Below, piece by piece: positions 8,673 through 16,468 of a stretch of 64,000 nucleotides of DNA. The stretch is from Peptoniphilus obesi ph1 (lineage in GTDB: Bacteria > Bacillota > Clostridia > Tissierellales > Peptoniphilaceae). The notes below the pieces were generated by a model. It made no database searches. It was not told the DNA's origin and saw only the letters and a list, made by a program, of their open reading frames with translations. The position numbers were made by a program, and so were the translations under genes. The stretch covers positions 349,194-413,193 of the forward strand of contig NZ_HE978581.1 of assembly GCF_000311865.1 (NCBI RefSeq), read 5' to 3'. How positions within the stretch are numbered: position 1 is the first letter of the stretch; each line of letters starts with the position of its first letter.

Positions 8673-9533
8673 ATGAATAAAGATAATTTTAAAATAACTG
8701 GTCAAAAAATCGATATCAAAGATTTGGATCAAAAAATAATTCCAGATAAAGAAGATGCCGCCGCTAAAAAAGAATTATATGACGAGCTTGTTCCTGAATT
8801 AAGAGAACTTCACGAGAAACTTTTTGCTGAAGGAAAATATGGTGTTTTAGTTGTTCTTCAAGCTATTGATGCTGCTGGAAAAGATGAGATAATTCAATAT
8901 ATTTTCTCAAATTTAAAACCGCAAGGTCTTAAAAATACATCTTACGGAAAACCAACCGATGAAGAAGAAAGCCACGACTATTTATGGAGAATGTACAAAG
9001 GCCTTCCAAAAAGAGGCGAGCTTGCAATTTTAAATAGGTCATACTATGAAGATATTATTTCTCCTAAAATTTATGATACTTTGGGGAATTTGCCGGAAGA
9101 AATACGAAATGATCCAGATCTTTGGAAAAAGAGATATGAACATATCAATAATTTTGAAAAATATTTGACTGAAAATGGATTTTCTGTAGTTAAATTTTAT
9201 TTCCATGTATCTAAAGATGAGCAAAGGAAAAGACTTTTAGAAAGACTCGAAGATCCTAAGCAAAATAATGAATTTTCTTTTTCTGACTTAGATGACAGGA
9301 AAAATTGGGATAAATATCAAGAAGCTTTTGAAGAAATGTTAAATAACACTTCAACAGAAATTGCACCTTGGTATGTTCTTCCTGCTGATAATCCTTGGTA
9401 TTCTAGAAAGATAGCAACTCTTGCTTTAATAGAAACAATCAAAAAAATCAATCCAAGCTATCCTACTTTTTCAGAAGAAGAACAAAAAAAGGCAGACAAA
9501 GTGATAGATCAACTAAAAAATAAAGAGATATAA
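8673..9533 (+). CDS. Polyphosphate kinase 2 (PPK2) family nucleotide phosphotransferase
   Basis: A 286-residue one-domain PPK2 enzyme that moves phosphate between polyphosphate and nucleotides in the cytoplasm. Walker A region QAIDAAGKDEII (residues 63-74) and Walker B region AILNRSYYEDII (118-129) are present. The AAGKD form resembles class III/I enzymes, but the usual Gly after AAGKD is Glu here. ATG 8673 follows AAAGGAAG; a longer in-frame extension back to 8436 is hydrophobic, unlike the family and lacks a binding site, so I rejected it. Direction of reaction (NDP/NTP synthesis or polyP synthesis) cannot be told. Confidence 0.88.
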   Translation: MNKDNFKITGQKIDIKDLDQKIIPDKEDAAAKKELYDELVPELRELHEKLFAEGKYGVLVVLQAIDAAGKDEIIQYIFSNLKPQGLKNTSYGKPTDEEESHDYLWRMYKGLPKRGELAILNRSYYEDIISPKIYDTLGNLPEEIRNDPDLWKKRYEHINNFEKYLTENGFSVVKFYFHVSKDEQRKRLLERLEDPKQNNEFSFSDLDDRKNWDKYQEAFEEMLNNTSTEIAPWYVLPADNPWYSRKIATLALIETIKKINPSYPTFSEEEQKKADKVIDQLKNKEI

Positions 9534-9560
9534 AAAAGCCTGACTAAGTCAGGCTATTAT
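9531..9560. terminator. Bidirectional terminator between PPK2 and the ABC operon
   Basis: AGCCTGAC (9537-9544) pairs with GTCAGGCT (9548-9555). The minus strand has TTTTTTA after it, the plus strand ATTATTATT, so it mainly serves the minus-strand ABC operon. Confidence 0.75.
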
Positions 9561-9573
9561 TATCTATAAAATA

Positions 9574-10335
9574 TTAATTTACTGATGTCCTATGCTTTAC
9601 TTCCAAACTTGTAAGTGTCAATAATATAGCACTTGCAATAATTCCAACTAAACTTAGCATTCCCCCATTAACAAGATTTATATTATTTGTAGAAAATAAA
9701 GAATAATCAATTCTTGATAAGAATGATAGTAGAAAAATATTTAATATAGAAAGACCTATATAAACTAAAACCGGTCCAGCAAATCCAATTCTTCTAAGTG
9801 ATTTTTCAGATCCTAAACTTATTGAGAAAATAAATTTACTTGCTACATAAAAAGCTACTACGACAAATAAAAGTAGAACTATGCCGATCATATCCATGCC
9901 CACACCATTCATTGCATCAATTATATCCTCTGAAATTTCTTTTAAATCAGAAATACTTGCTCCTTCAGCAGTTGCCGCAACTCCAAGAAAAGTAAATAGT
10001 CCCAAGCCATAAATTATAGAATAAACTAAAAAAGTTATAAGATAATAGAATAATCTTGAAAAAGTTTTTCCTGCTGGACTAACTGGTATAGATTGATAAA
10101 ACATGGCAGTTTTTCCATAAAACATATTGTAATCATCTAAAATAATCACAATTCCTGCTGCACAGTAAATTATAGATAGGCAAAGAAAACTTAGACCAAA
10201 AACTACTGATTCTCCGTCTGGACTTATTGTATATGATAAAAATCCCAAAAGTGCAAATATAAAGGGTGCTAATAGTAAAAAATAATTTTTTGAAAAATGT
10301 CTTTTTAATTGGTGCCCTAATAATTTTCCCATCAA
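9574..10335 (-). CDS. ABC transporter permease (ABC-2 type)
   Basis: A 253-residue membrane protein with six spans in the ABC-2 arrangement: a long first cytoplasmic start (MGKLLGHQLKRHFSKNYFLL), paired helices, and a large loop near residues 125-145. It overlaps the ATPase gene by 4 bp and is last in a GntR-ATPase-permease operon of the ytr type. Such systems usually export peptides or lipids or protect against cell-wall antibiotics; the substrate is not visible. Confidence 0.8.
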   Translation of the reverse strand: MMGKLLGHQLKRHFSKNYFLLLAPFIFALLGFLSYTISPDGESVVFGLSFLCLSIIYCAAGIVIILDDYNMFYGKTAMFYQSIPVSPAGKTFSRLFYYLITFLVYSIIYGLGLFTFLGVAATAEGASISDLKEISEDIIDAMNGVGMDMIGIVLLLFVVVAFYVASKFIFSISLGSEKSLRRIGFAGPVLVYIGLSILNIFLLSFLSRIDYSLFSTNNINLVNGGMLSLVGIIASAILLTLTSLEVKHRTSVN

Positions 10336-11018
10336 AATACCTCCGTAAAATATTCTTCTATTCCCATATTATTTTCTGACCTAATTTCATCTACTGTTTT
10401 ATTTAAGTAAATTTTACCTTCTGATAAGAATAAAACTCTATCAAGTAAAGGCTCAATTTGTGAAATCAAATGAGTTGAAATTATAAGGAGAGAATCTTCT
10501 TCAAAATTATTTAAAATAATATTTATAATTGCCTTTCTCGCTGAAGGGTCAACTCCAGATATTGGCTCATCCAATAAATAAATTCCTGTCTTTCTTGATA
10601 AACTAAGGGCGATTTGAAGTTTTTCTCTCATACCCTTGCTCATTTCGCTTACTTTAGAGTCTTCTGGAAGTTTAAATTCATTAAATAATTTATAAAATTT
10701 ATCTTCATCAAAATCTTCAAAAAATTTCTTATAAGTTTTAACCACTTCTCTTACAGAAAGTTTTTCATCAAGAGTGAATTTATCTGCCTGGTAAGAAATT
10801 TCTTTGTAAGTATTATAGTCTGGTTTTTTCCCGTCTATTAAAATCTCTCCCATATAAGTTTTTTCAAGTCCTGCTAAAATTCTTAAAAGAGTTGATTTTC
10901 CCGTTCCATTTGGTCCAACTAGGCCAACAATTTGTCCTGAATCAAGTTCTAAATCTAAATTATCTAAAACTTTTTTTCTGTAGCTCATATTTAAATTTTT
11001 TATTGAAATTTTACTCAT
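10332..11018 (-). CDS. ABC transporter ATP-binding protein
   Basis: A 228-residue nucleotide-binding subunit. Walker A GPNGTGKST (residues 35-43), signature region SEMSKGMREKLQIALSL, Walker B IYLLDEPISGVDP and switch His in IISTHLI are all present, so it should be active. The signature MSKGM replaces LSGGQ, common in ABC-2 exporters of the YtrB/CcmA type. It overlaps the GntR gene by 8 bp and the permease gene by 4 bp, so translation is coupled. Confidence 0.88.
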   Translation of the reverse strand: MSKISIKNLNMSYRKKVLDNLDLELDSGQIVGLVGPNGTGKSTLLRILAGLEKTYMGEILIDGKKPDYNTYKEISYQADKFTLDEKLSVREVVKTYKKFFEDFDEDKFYKLFNEFKLPEDSKVSEMSKGMREKLQIALSLSRKTGIYLLDEPISGVDPSARKAIINIILNNFEEDSLLIISTHLISQIEPLLDRVLFLSEGKIYLNKTVDEIRSENNMGIEEYFTEVF

Positions 11019-11376
11019 CTTCTTCCCTCCAATACTCGTCTAAAACTTTTATAGCCTCTTCTTTTTCTATATCTAATTTTTTAGCCAAATCAATTAATTC
11101 ATCGCATGATTTATAAAAAGCAGATTTTCCAATTTCTTTGATTAATTTTTTATCATCTGTTACAAATCTGCCGCTGGTCCTATTTGATTTTGCAAGTCCT
11201 TCTCTTTCTAATTCCTGCAAGGCTCTTTGAACAGTGTTTGGATTTACCATATAGCTTTCTGCTAAATTTCTAACTGTATCCATTTTTTCTCCACTTTTCC
11301 ATTGACCACTAGAAATCTTTAATTTAAATTCTTCCAAGAGTTGTATATATATTGGCCTGTTATTATCAAATTCCAA
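11011..11376 (-). CDS. GntR family (YtrA type) transcriptional regulator
   Basis: A 121-residue regulator: winged helix (residues 1-72) with PIYIQLLEEFKLKISSGQWKSGEKM, and recognition helix in VNPNTVQRALQELEREGL, followed by only about 45 residues. That short tail marks the YtrA subfamily, whose members control a linked ABC transporter and dimerise through the tail. It is first in the operon and sits just downstream of a perfect inverted repeat covering its promoter, so autorepression released by a cell-wall signal is likely. Confidence 0.88.
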   Translation of the reverse strand: MEFDNNRPIYIQLLEEFKLKISSGQWKSGEKMDTVRNLAESYMVNPNTVQRALQELEREGLAKSNRTSGRFVTDDKKLIKEIGKSAFYKSCDELIDLAKKLDIEKEEAIKVLDEYWREEDE

Positions 11377-11393
11377 AATAAAACTCCTCTCTG

Positions 11394-11425
11394 TATTATT
11401 GTATCAATTCCTTAATACAATAATA
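11394..11425 (-). promoter_or_regulatory. Probable operator of the GntR/YtrA-type regulator
   Basis: Perfect 11-nt inverted arms TATTATTGTAT (11394-11404) and ATACAATAATA (11415-11425) with a 10-nt spacer. It lies directly after the -10 box on the minus strand and 18 bp before the regulator start, so binding would block initiation. Confidence 0.7.
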
Positions 11426-11453
11426 ATTATATACAATTATTTTAAAATTACAA
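11426..11453 (-). promoter_or_regulatory. Sigma-A promoter of the GntR-ABC operon
   Basis: On the minus strand TTGTAA (11453-11448), a 16-nt spacer and a perfect TATAAT (11431-11426). The operator starts at the next base. Confidence 0.65.
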
Positions 11454-11641
11454 GTATTTTTATATATTTTCTATTATTTCCTTAAAATAATTTTTTCTAT
11501 TTAATATAAATAATTACTCAAAACTAGGTTTGTCAAGCTAGTTTCCTAGCTGTCATAAGCTTTTAATGATAAAATATTTATAATAAAAAAACAATTTTAA
11601 TTAAATAAATTTTTTCGTTTAAATATAATAAGGAGGAAACT

Positions 11642-12697
11642 ATGAAATTATTGAGCGACCTAAAAATTTTAGACTTCACTACCCTACTTCCTGGTCCATA
11701 TGCAACTTGGCTATTAGCCGAAATGGGTGCAGAAGTTTTAAAAATATCTGCTCCTAATAAAACTGATATGGTTTTGGAATTGGGACCAAAAACTAAAAGT
11801 GGAGTTACTGCAAACAGGGCCTGGTTAAACCACAATAAGCGTGAATGTTTTATTGATTTAAAATCTGAGGATGGAAAAGATCAGCTTAGAAATTTAATTA
11901 AAAATGAAGGTTATAACTGCATAATAGAACAATTTAGACCTGGTGTTATGGATAAACTCGGCTTTGGGTATGAAGATGTAAAAGCTATTTCAAAAGATAT
12001 TATTTATTTAAGTTTAACTGGCTACGGTCAAACTGGTCCCTACAAGGATAAGGCTGGCCACGATATAAATTATCTTGCACTTTCTGGAATTATGAGTTAT
12101 TCGGGAAGAAATGACCAAGGTCCAGTTTTGTATGGTATGCAAATAGCAGATATTGTTTCTGCACAAAATGCAGTTATAGGAATACTTGCAGCCCACAACA
12201 AAAGAAATTTAAGCGGAAAAGCTTCTTACATAGATGTTTCAATCCTAGATAGCATAATTCCTTTTAACGCCATGTCTGGTGTTGGAACAATGATGGATAA
12301 AATAAATCCTAAAAGAGAAAATGAATGGTTAAATGGTGGGTCTTTATATGATTTTTATAAAACCAAGGACGAAAAATATATAAGTCTTGGTTGCCTTGAA
12401 GGAAAATTTTTTAAAAACTTCTGCCAAGTTATGGGACATGAAGATTGGATAGAAGCTGGTTGTGTATGCAAAGATTTTTCAGAAAAGAAAGAAATTTTAA
12501 GAGAAGAATTTAAAACTAGGACTAGGGATGAATGGGTGAAAATATTTTCTGGAAAAGATGCCTGCCTTGAACCAGTTCTAACTGCAAAAGAGGCCTTGCT
12601 AGAAAGTGAAAATTCTAAAATTAGAGAATCTGTAAAAACAATTACAATCGAAGGCGAAGAAGTTCAAGTTTATGGAAATCCAATAAAATTTAAATAA
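11642..12697 (+). CDS. CaiB/BaiF family CoA enzyme, alpha-methylacyl-CoA racemase-like
   Basis: A 351-residue family III CoA protein. KILDFTTLLPGPYATWLLAEMGAEVLKI at the start is the family CoA-binding region. GHDINYLALSG (His140, Asp141) and the later QIADIV (Asp170) match the catalytic His/Asp layout of alpha-methylacyl-CoA racemases rather than of transferases; this is inference from memory. It begins behind AAGGAGG and stands alone, closed by a bidirectional terminator. No acyl-CoA ligase or other pathway gene is adjacent, so the substrate is unknown. Confidence 0.8.
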   Translation: MKLLSDLKILDFTTLLPGPYATWLLAEMGAEVLKISAPNKTDMVLELGPKTKSGVTANRAWLNHNKRECFIDLKSEDGKDQLRNLIKNEGYNCIIEQFRPGVMDKLGFGYEDVKAISKDIIYLSLTGYGQTGPYKDKAGHDINYLALSGIMSYSGRNDQGPVLYGMQIADIVSAQNAVIGILAAHNKRNLSGKASYIDVSILDSIIPFNAMSGVGTMMDKINPKRENEWLNGGSLYDFYKTKDEKYISLGCLEGKFFKNFCQVMGHEDWIEAGCVCKDFSEKKEILREEFKTRTRDEWVKIFSGKDACLEPVLTAKEALLESENSKIRESVKTITIEGEEVQVYGNPIKFK

Positions 12698-12699
12698 TA

Positions 12700-12741
12700 A
12701 AAAATGCTATTTTAGTCTTTTTAACTAAGATAGCATTTTTA
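12700..12741. terminator. Bidirectional terminator between convergent CaiB-like gene and gldA
   Basis: Arms 12704-12716 and 12724-12736 (one wobble) around ATGCTAT...ATAGCAT, flanked by A runs on the left and T runs on the right, so it serves both strands. Confidence 0.8.
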
Positions 12742-12765
12742 ATTATTTCCATAAATTTATTTATA

Positions 12766-13860
12766 TTATTTTCCTAAAATTGCTCTTCCCATTGCATCAG
12801 TTGCAATAATTGCAGCATAAAGTTCATCAGGTGTAACATCTCCAGCTAGGTTGTGGATCGTTTCTCCTTCTGCACAGGCATTTTCTGAAATTATTCTTAT
12901 TTCTTCATCTTCAGTTACTCCAAGTTCTTCTAGAGTTACAGGAAGACCTACTTCTAGACAAAAATCTTGAACATCATCAAATTCATCTTGTTCAACACCT
13001 TCTAAAACTAATTGTACTAGAGTACCAAAAGCTACACAGTTTCCGTGAGGAGCCTTGTGTCCGCCTAGAGAAGTTAATCCATTGTAGAAAGAGTGGGCTG
13101 CAGCACAGTTTACATTATCTGCACCAACACCTGACATATAAGTATTAGCTTCAATAATTGCATCTAAAGCAGGTGTTACAACATTATTTTCACATGCTAC
13201 TATGGCTTGTGATCCATATGCTCTTAAAGTTTCATAACATAATTTAGCAATTGCTAAACCTGTACGAGTTATACCAGTTCCTTCCAAGCTAGGAGATTCT
13301 GTTCTAATTGATGCTCTACCTTCGAAATATGTTCCTAGAGCATCACCCATGCCAGCAATTAAGAATTTTACTGGCGCATTTGCTATAACTTGGCTATCAA
13401 CTAAAACTGCATCTGGATTAGTTGGGTAGAATAAATATGTGTTAAAGCTTCCGTCATCATTATAAATTACTGAAAGTCCTGTACAAGGAGCATCAGTTGC
13501 CACTACTGTTGGTATTACTACAATATTTTTGCCACAATAATAAGCTGTAGCCTTTGCAGTGTCTACTGCAGATCCACCACCAACAGCTACTACTGTATCA
13601 ATATTATCTTTTTCAACTATTTTTTTCATCTTTTCTATTTCGCCCTTACTAGAAATACCACCAAATACTTCATAGCGTCTAAAATCATCAGCTGATCCAA
13701 AAGATTCTTCTATTTTATCATGGCATGCTTTATAGCCACTGTTTGAACATATAAATAACCATCTTTTTCCCATATATTCCATTTCTTCGTGGAATTTTAA
13801 TAAGGCGTTTTTACCTTGAACATACTTTCTTGGTTCACGCATAGCTCTTAATAATTTCAT
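12766..13860 (-). CDS. gldA: Glycerol dehydrogenase
   Basis: A 364-residue iron/zinc alcohol dehydrogenase-type enzyme that oxidises glycerol to dihydroxyacetone with NAD+ in the cytoplasm. NAD loop GGGSAVDTAK starts at residue 94. Metal ligands Asp173 (GMGDALGTYFE), His256 (AAHSFYNGL) and His272 (HKAPHGN) are all present. Start chosen at ATG 13860 with GGGGGA upstream; an ATG 15 bp earlier overlaps that site. No dihydroxyacetone kinase is adjacent. Monocistronic with about 170 bp of AT-rich upstream DNA. Confidence 0.9.
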   Translation of the reverse strand: MKLLRAMREPRKYVQGKNALLKFHEEMEYMGKRWLFICSNSGYKACHDKIEESFGSADDFRRYEVFGGISSKGEIEKMKKIVEKDNIDTVVAVGGGSAVDTAKATAYYCGKNIVVIPTVVATDAPCTGLSVIYNDDGSFNTYLFYPTNPDAVLVDSQVIANAPVKFLIAGMGDALGTYFEGRASIRTESPSLEGTGITRTGLAIAKLCYETLRAYGSQAIVACENNVVTPALDAIIEANTYMSGVGADNVNCAAAHSFYNGLTSLGGHKAPHGNCVAFGTLVQLVLEGVEQDEFDDVQDFCLEVGLPVTLEELGVTEDEEIRIISENACAEGETIHNLAGDVTPDELYAAIIATDAMGRAILGK

Positions 13861-13970
13861 ATTACATTCCCCCATTTATTAAATTTTAATATTATACCGT
13901 ATTAATATACCCAAAAATTATTTAATAAACAAAATAATTTAAATTTTTTATTAACTTCATATTCATATAA

Positions 13971-14011
13971 AATAAAAACTGCTAGCAGAAATAATCTTCC
14001 ACTAGCAGTTT
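13971..14011 (-). terminator. Terminator of the TetR-MMPL-heptad operon
   Basis: AAACTGCTAG (13976-13985) pairs with CTAGCAGTTT (14002-14011); minus strand continues TTTTTATTTT. It is 22 bp after the heptad protein stop. Confidence 0.8.
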
Positions 14012-14032
14012 ATTAATAATTATTTTAGACTT

Positions 14033-16462
14033 TTATTTTATTTTTTCTATAATTCTAAACTTAGTATCAAATCCTTCGCTTGTTCCTGTGAAAGAAGAAT
14101 CTTGATTTGAAAGTTCTAACATAGTATCTACAATTTCTTTAAATTCTGGTAATTCTTCTGTTTTCTTATCTAGCTCATCTATACCTTTTTGTTTAAATTC
14201 CATTAATTTTTCTGAGAATTTTCTCATATTTTCATCAATTAAATTTCCACCGTCTTTTAATTCCATTGCTCCAGAATTTAAGTCCATGATTCCATCATCT
14301 AGTTTTTTAATTCCATCTCTCATTGGGTCTACGCCTTCAGTTTTTAATCTTGGAAAATCGTTAAACATTTTTGATTTATCGCGGAATTCTAAAAGTCCAT
14401 CTGTAAGTTCATTTGATCCTGAATTTAATTTTTCTGAATTTGAATCAAGTTCTTGTATAGCAGATGTAAATAAGTTTACTGCTTCTTCACTTTCTTCTGT
14501 ACCGTCTCTAAGTTTTGATGATCCATCTTTTAGTTTTGTAGCTGCATCATCAAGTTTTACAAGAGATTCTGATAATTTAAGGAGTTGTGATGTATCCATT
14601 TTTGATGCTGCTTCTGCCATTGCTTTTCCAAGTTGTGAATCTATTTCTTTTGCTCCACTAGAAAGCTCTTCAGTTCCTGCTTGTAATTTTTGAAGTCCAT
14701 CTGGAAGTTGACTCATTCCAGCATTTAATTCATTTGAACTTGAGGCTAATTGATTCATTCCGCCTTTTAATTCTTTTAGGCCTTGAAGCTGAGAAGACAT
14801 TCCATTTAAACCACTAAGTGCTTGAAGATCTTTTCCAACTTTTTGTGCTGATGTTCCAATACTTTGTGCATTTGCTCCAATATTTTGTGCAGAACCAGCT
14901 AGCATTGAAATAGCTTGTCCAACTTGTCCTGTTGGATCTTCTACTCCTTGTAAAATACCTATCGCTCCTTGAATGTCTCCCACTGAGCCACCAATAGCCC
15001 CAGCATTTGCTCCAATACTTTGAAGATCTTCTTTTACATCTATATTTCCTATGTTAGACATATCAGGAACTTGCATAGCTTGTACTTTAGAATTTAGCAT
15101 TTGGAAGTTTTGATTAAATTTTTCTTCTCCTGCTGCAAGCTTGTTTGCACTTTCAACTGCCTTGCTTGCTCCAGCATTTACCTTATCTGCTCCAGCAGAA
15201 AGTTTGCCTATTCCTGCTTTTAACTCAGCAAGTTTTTTAATTGCTTCTTCTTTTAGCTTATCAACTTCACTTAATTTGCTTGATCCTTCTCTTAGTTTGA
15301 CTGTTGCATCTTTTAATTTTCCGATTCCATTATCTAATTCAACAGACCCATCATGAAGTTTTTTAGCTCCATCTTTCATTTCTCCAGTCTTATCATTCAT
15401 CTTTCCAACTGCAGAAGTGTATTCATTAATTCCTGAATTTAATTTGCTTCCACCTTCATACATATCTTCAGCATATCCTGGAACTGGTTTTACTTTTTCA
15501 ATAACTTCATCTAGCTTATCTCCAAATTCGCCAGACTTATCATAAAGTTCTTTTGATCCGTCTTTAAGCTTTCCTGTTCCATCTCCCATTTCTCCAAGTC
15601 CATCATTTAATTTATGTTGTGCATCAGATAGTTTAGTAGAAGCATCAACTAATTTTTGAGAATTATCTTCAAGCTCTCTAACCCCATCACGAAGCTTGTC
15701 AATTGATTCTAAATCGGCTTCATTTTGAAATAATTCATTTGAAATAACTACATAAGCCTCAATTGGTTCATAGTCTTTTATGTCCATTTCAATTACTGCT
15801 TGGTTTCTAAAGTCTTCCATTTGTCTATCTTCCAAGATTGTTTCAAAGTTTTCTCTAAGTCCTGGAGTTAAAACTGATGTAACAAGTTCATTTTTTCCAT
15901 CTTTTGCAACTTTGGCATCATCTGTTTCAATATTTGAAACATTTTCTTGTGGAAATGACATGGCAGCAAGAACAGTAAAAGGTGCGTAAACTTTTGTTTT
16001 TTTGCCTCCAATATTTTTTTCCACATATTTATTATTTTCTGCTGATACAATAACTTTTAAGTGGCCTGATTTGCCCTTTAGTTCACTGTTTCTTGTTTTT
16101 TTGCCATCAAGATAATAGTCTATATTTACATCTACGGGTATATCCTCTTCACTCTTACCTTGATAGTAAATATCTTTTACATTTTCGTCCCAATTTATAT
16201 ATCCAGATTTATTTTCTACTTTTTCATCTGTTTTTAAATTTTTGATATTTTTTAAATTACTTTTGTCTTTACCTTTTATATTTTCTTCTGAGTTTAGCCA
16301 AACTGAAACAGTTTTATCTGTGATGACATCATCTTCTTTTAATACATATACAGTCTCACTTTTATTTATGACACTTGATGCTGCAAATACAGTGTTAGAA
16401 AAGATCATTGAAGATAAAACAAGTGTTGTAACAGCTCTTTGAAATTTTTTATTCATCATCAT
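14033..16462 (-). CDS. Secreted X-X-X-Leu-X-X-Gly heptad repeat protein
   Basis: An 809-residue exported protein with a signal peptide (VTTLVLSSMIFSNTVFA, residues 11-27). A beta-rich region to about residue 245 is followed by some 450 residues of LxxG heptads (for example LNDGLGEMGDGTGKLKDG), the repeat of YhgE/Pip-related proteins, predicted to form long amphipathic helices. It has no C-terminal membrane span. Three ATGs in a row (16462, 16459, 16456) follow AAAGGAG; the second or third has the better spacing. Downstream of the MMPL gene and overlapping its end region, so it likely works with that exporter. Confidence 0.8.
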   Translation of the reverse strand: MMMNKKFQRAVTTLVLSSMIFSNTVFAASSVINKSETVYVLKEDDVITDKTVSVWLNSEENIKGKDKSNLKNIKNLKTDEKVENKSGYINWDENVKDIYYQGKSEEDIPVDVNIDYYLDGKKTRNSELKGKSGHLKVIVSAENNKYVEKNIGGKKTKVYAPFTVLAAMSFPQENVSNIETDDAKVAKDGKNELVTSVLTPGLRENFETILEDRQMEDFRNQAVIEMDIKDYEPIEAYVVISNELFQNEADLESIDKLRDGVRELEDNSQKLVDASTKLSDAQHKLNDGLGEMGDGTGKLKDGSKELYDKSGEFGDKLDEVIEKVKPVPGYAEDMYEGGSKLNSGINEYTSAVGKMNDKTGEMKDGAKKLHDGSVELDNGIGKLKDATVKLREGSSKLSEVDKLKEEAIKKLAELKAGIGKLSAGADKVNAGASKAVESANKLAAGEEKFNQNFQMLNSKVQAMQVPDMSNIGNIDVKEDLQSIGANAGAIGGSVGDIQGAIGILQGVEDPTGQVGQAISMLAGSAQNIGANAQSIGTSAQKVGKDLQALSGLNGMSSQLQGLKELKGGMNQLASSSNELNAGMSQLPDGLQKLQAGTEELSSGAKEIDSQLGKAMAEAASKMDTSQLLKLSESLVKLDDAATKLKDGSSKLRDGTEESEEAVNLFTSAIQELDSNSEKLNSGSNELTDGLLEFRDKSKMFNDFPRLKTEGVDPMRDGIKKLDDGIMDLNSGAMELKDGGNLIDENMRKFSEKLMEFKQKGIDELDKKTEELPEFKEIVDTMLELSNQDSSFTGTSEGFDTKFRIIEKIK

Positions 16463-16468
16463 TCTCCT

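Noticed and set aside
14286-15989. Several Ser/Phe-rich plus-strand open frames in the heptad gene
   Set aside because: They are mirror images of the repetitive LxxG coding sequence, without binding sites.
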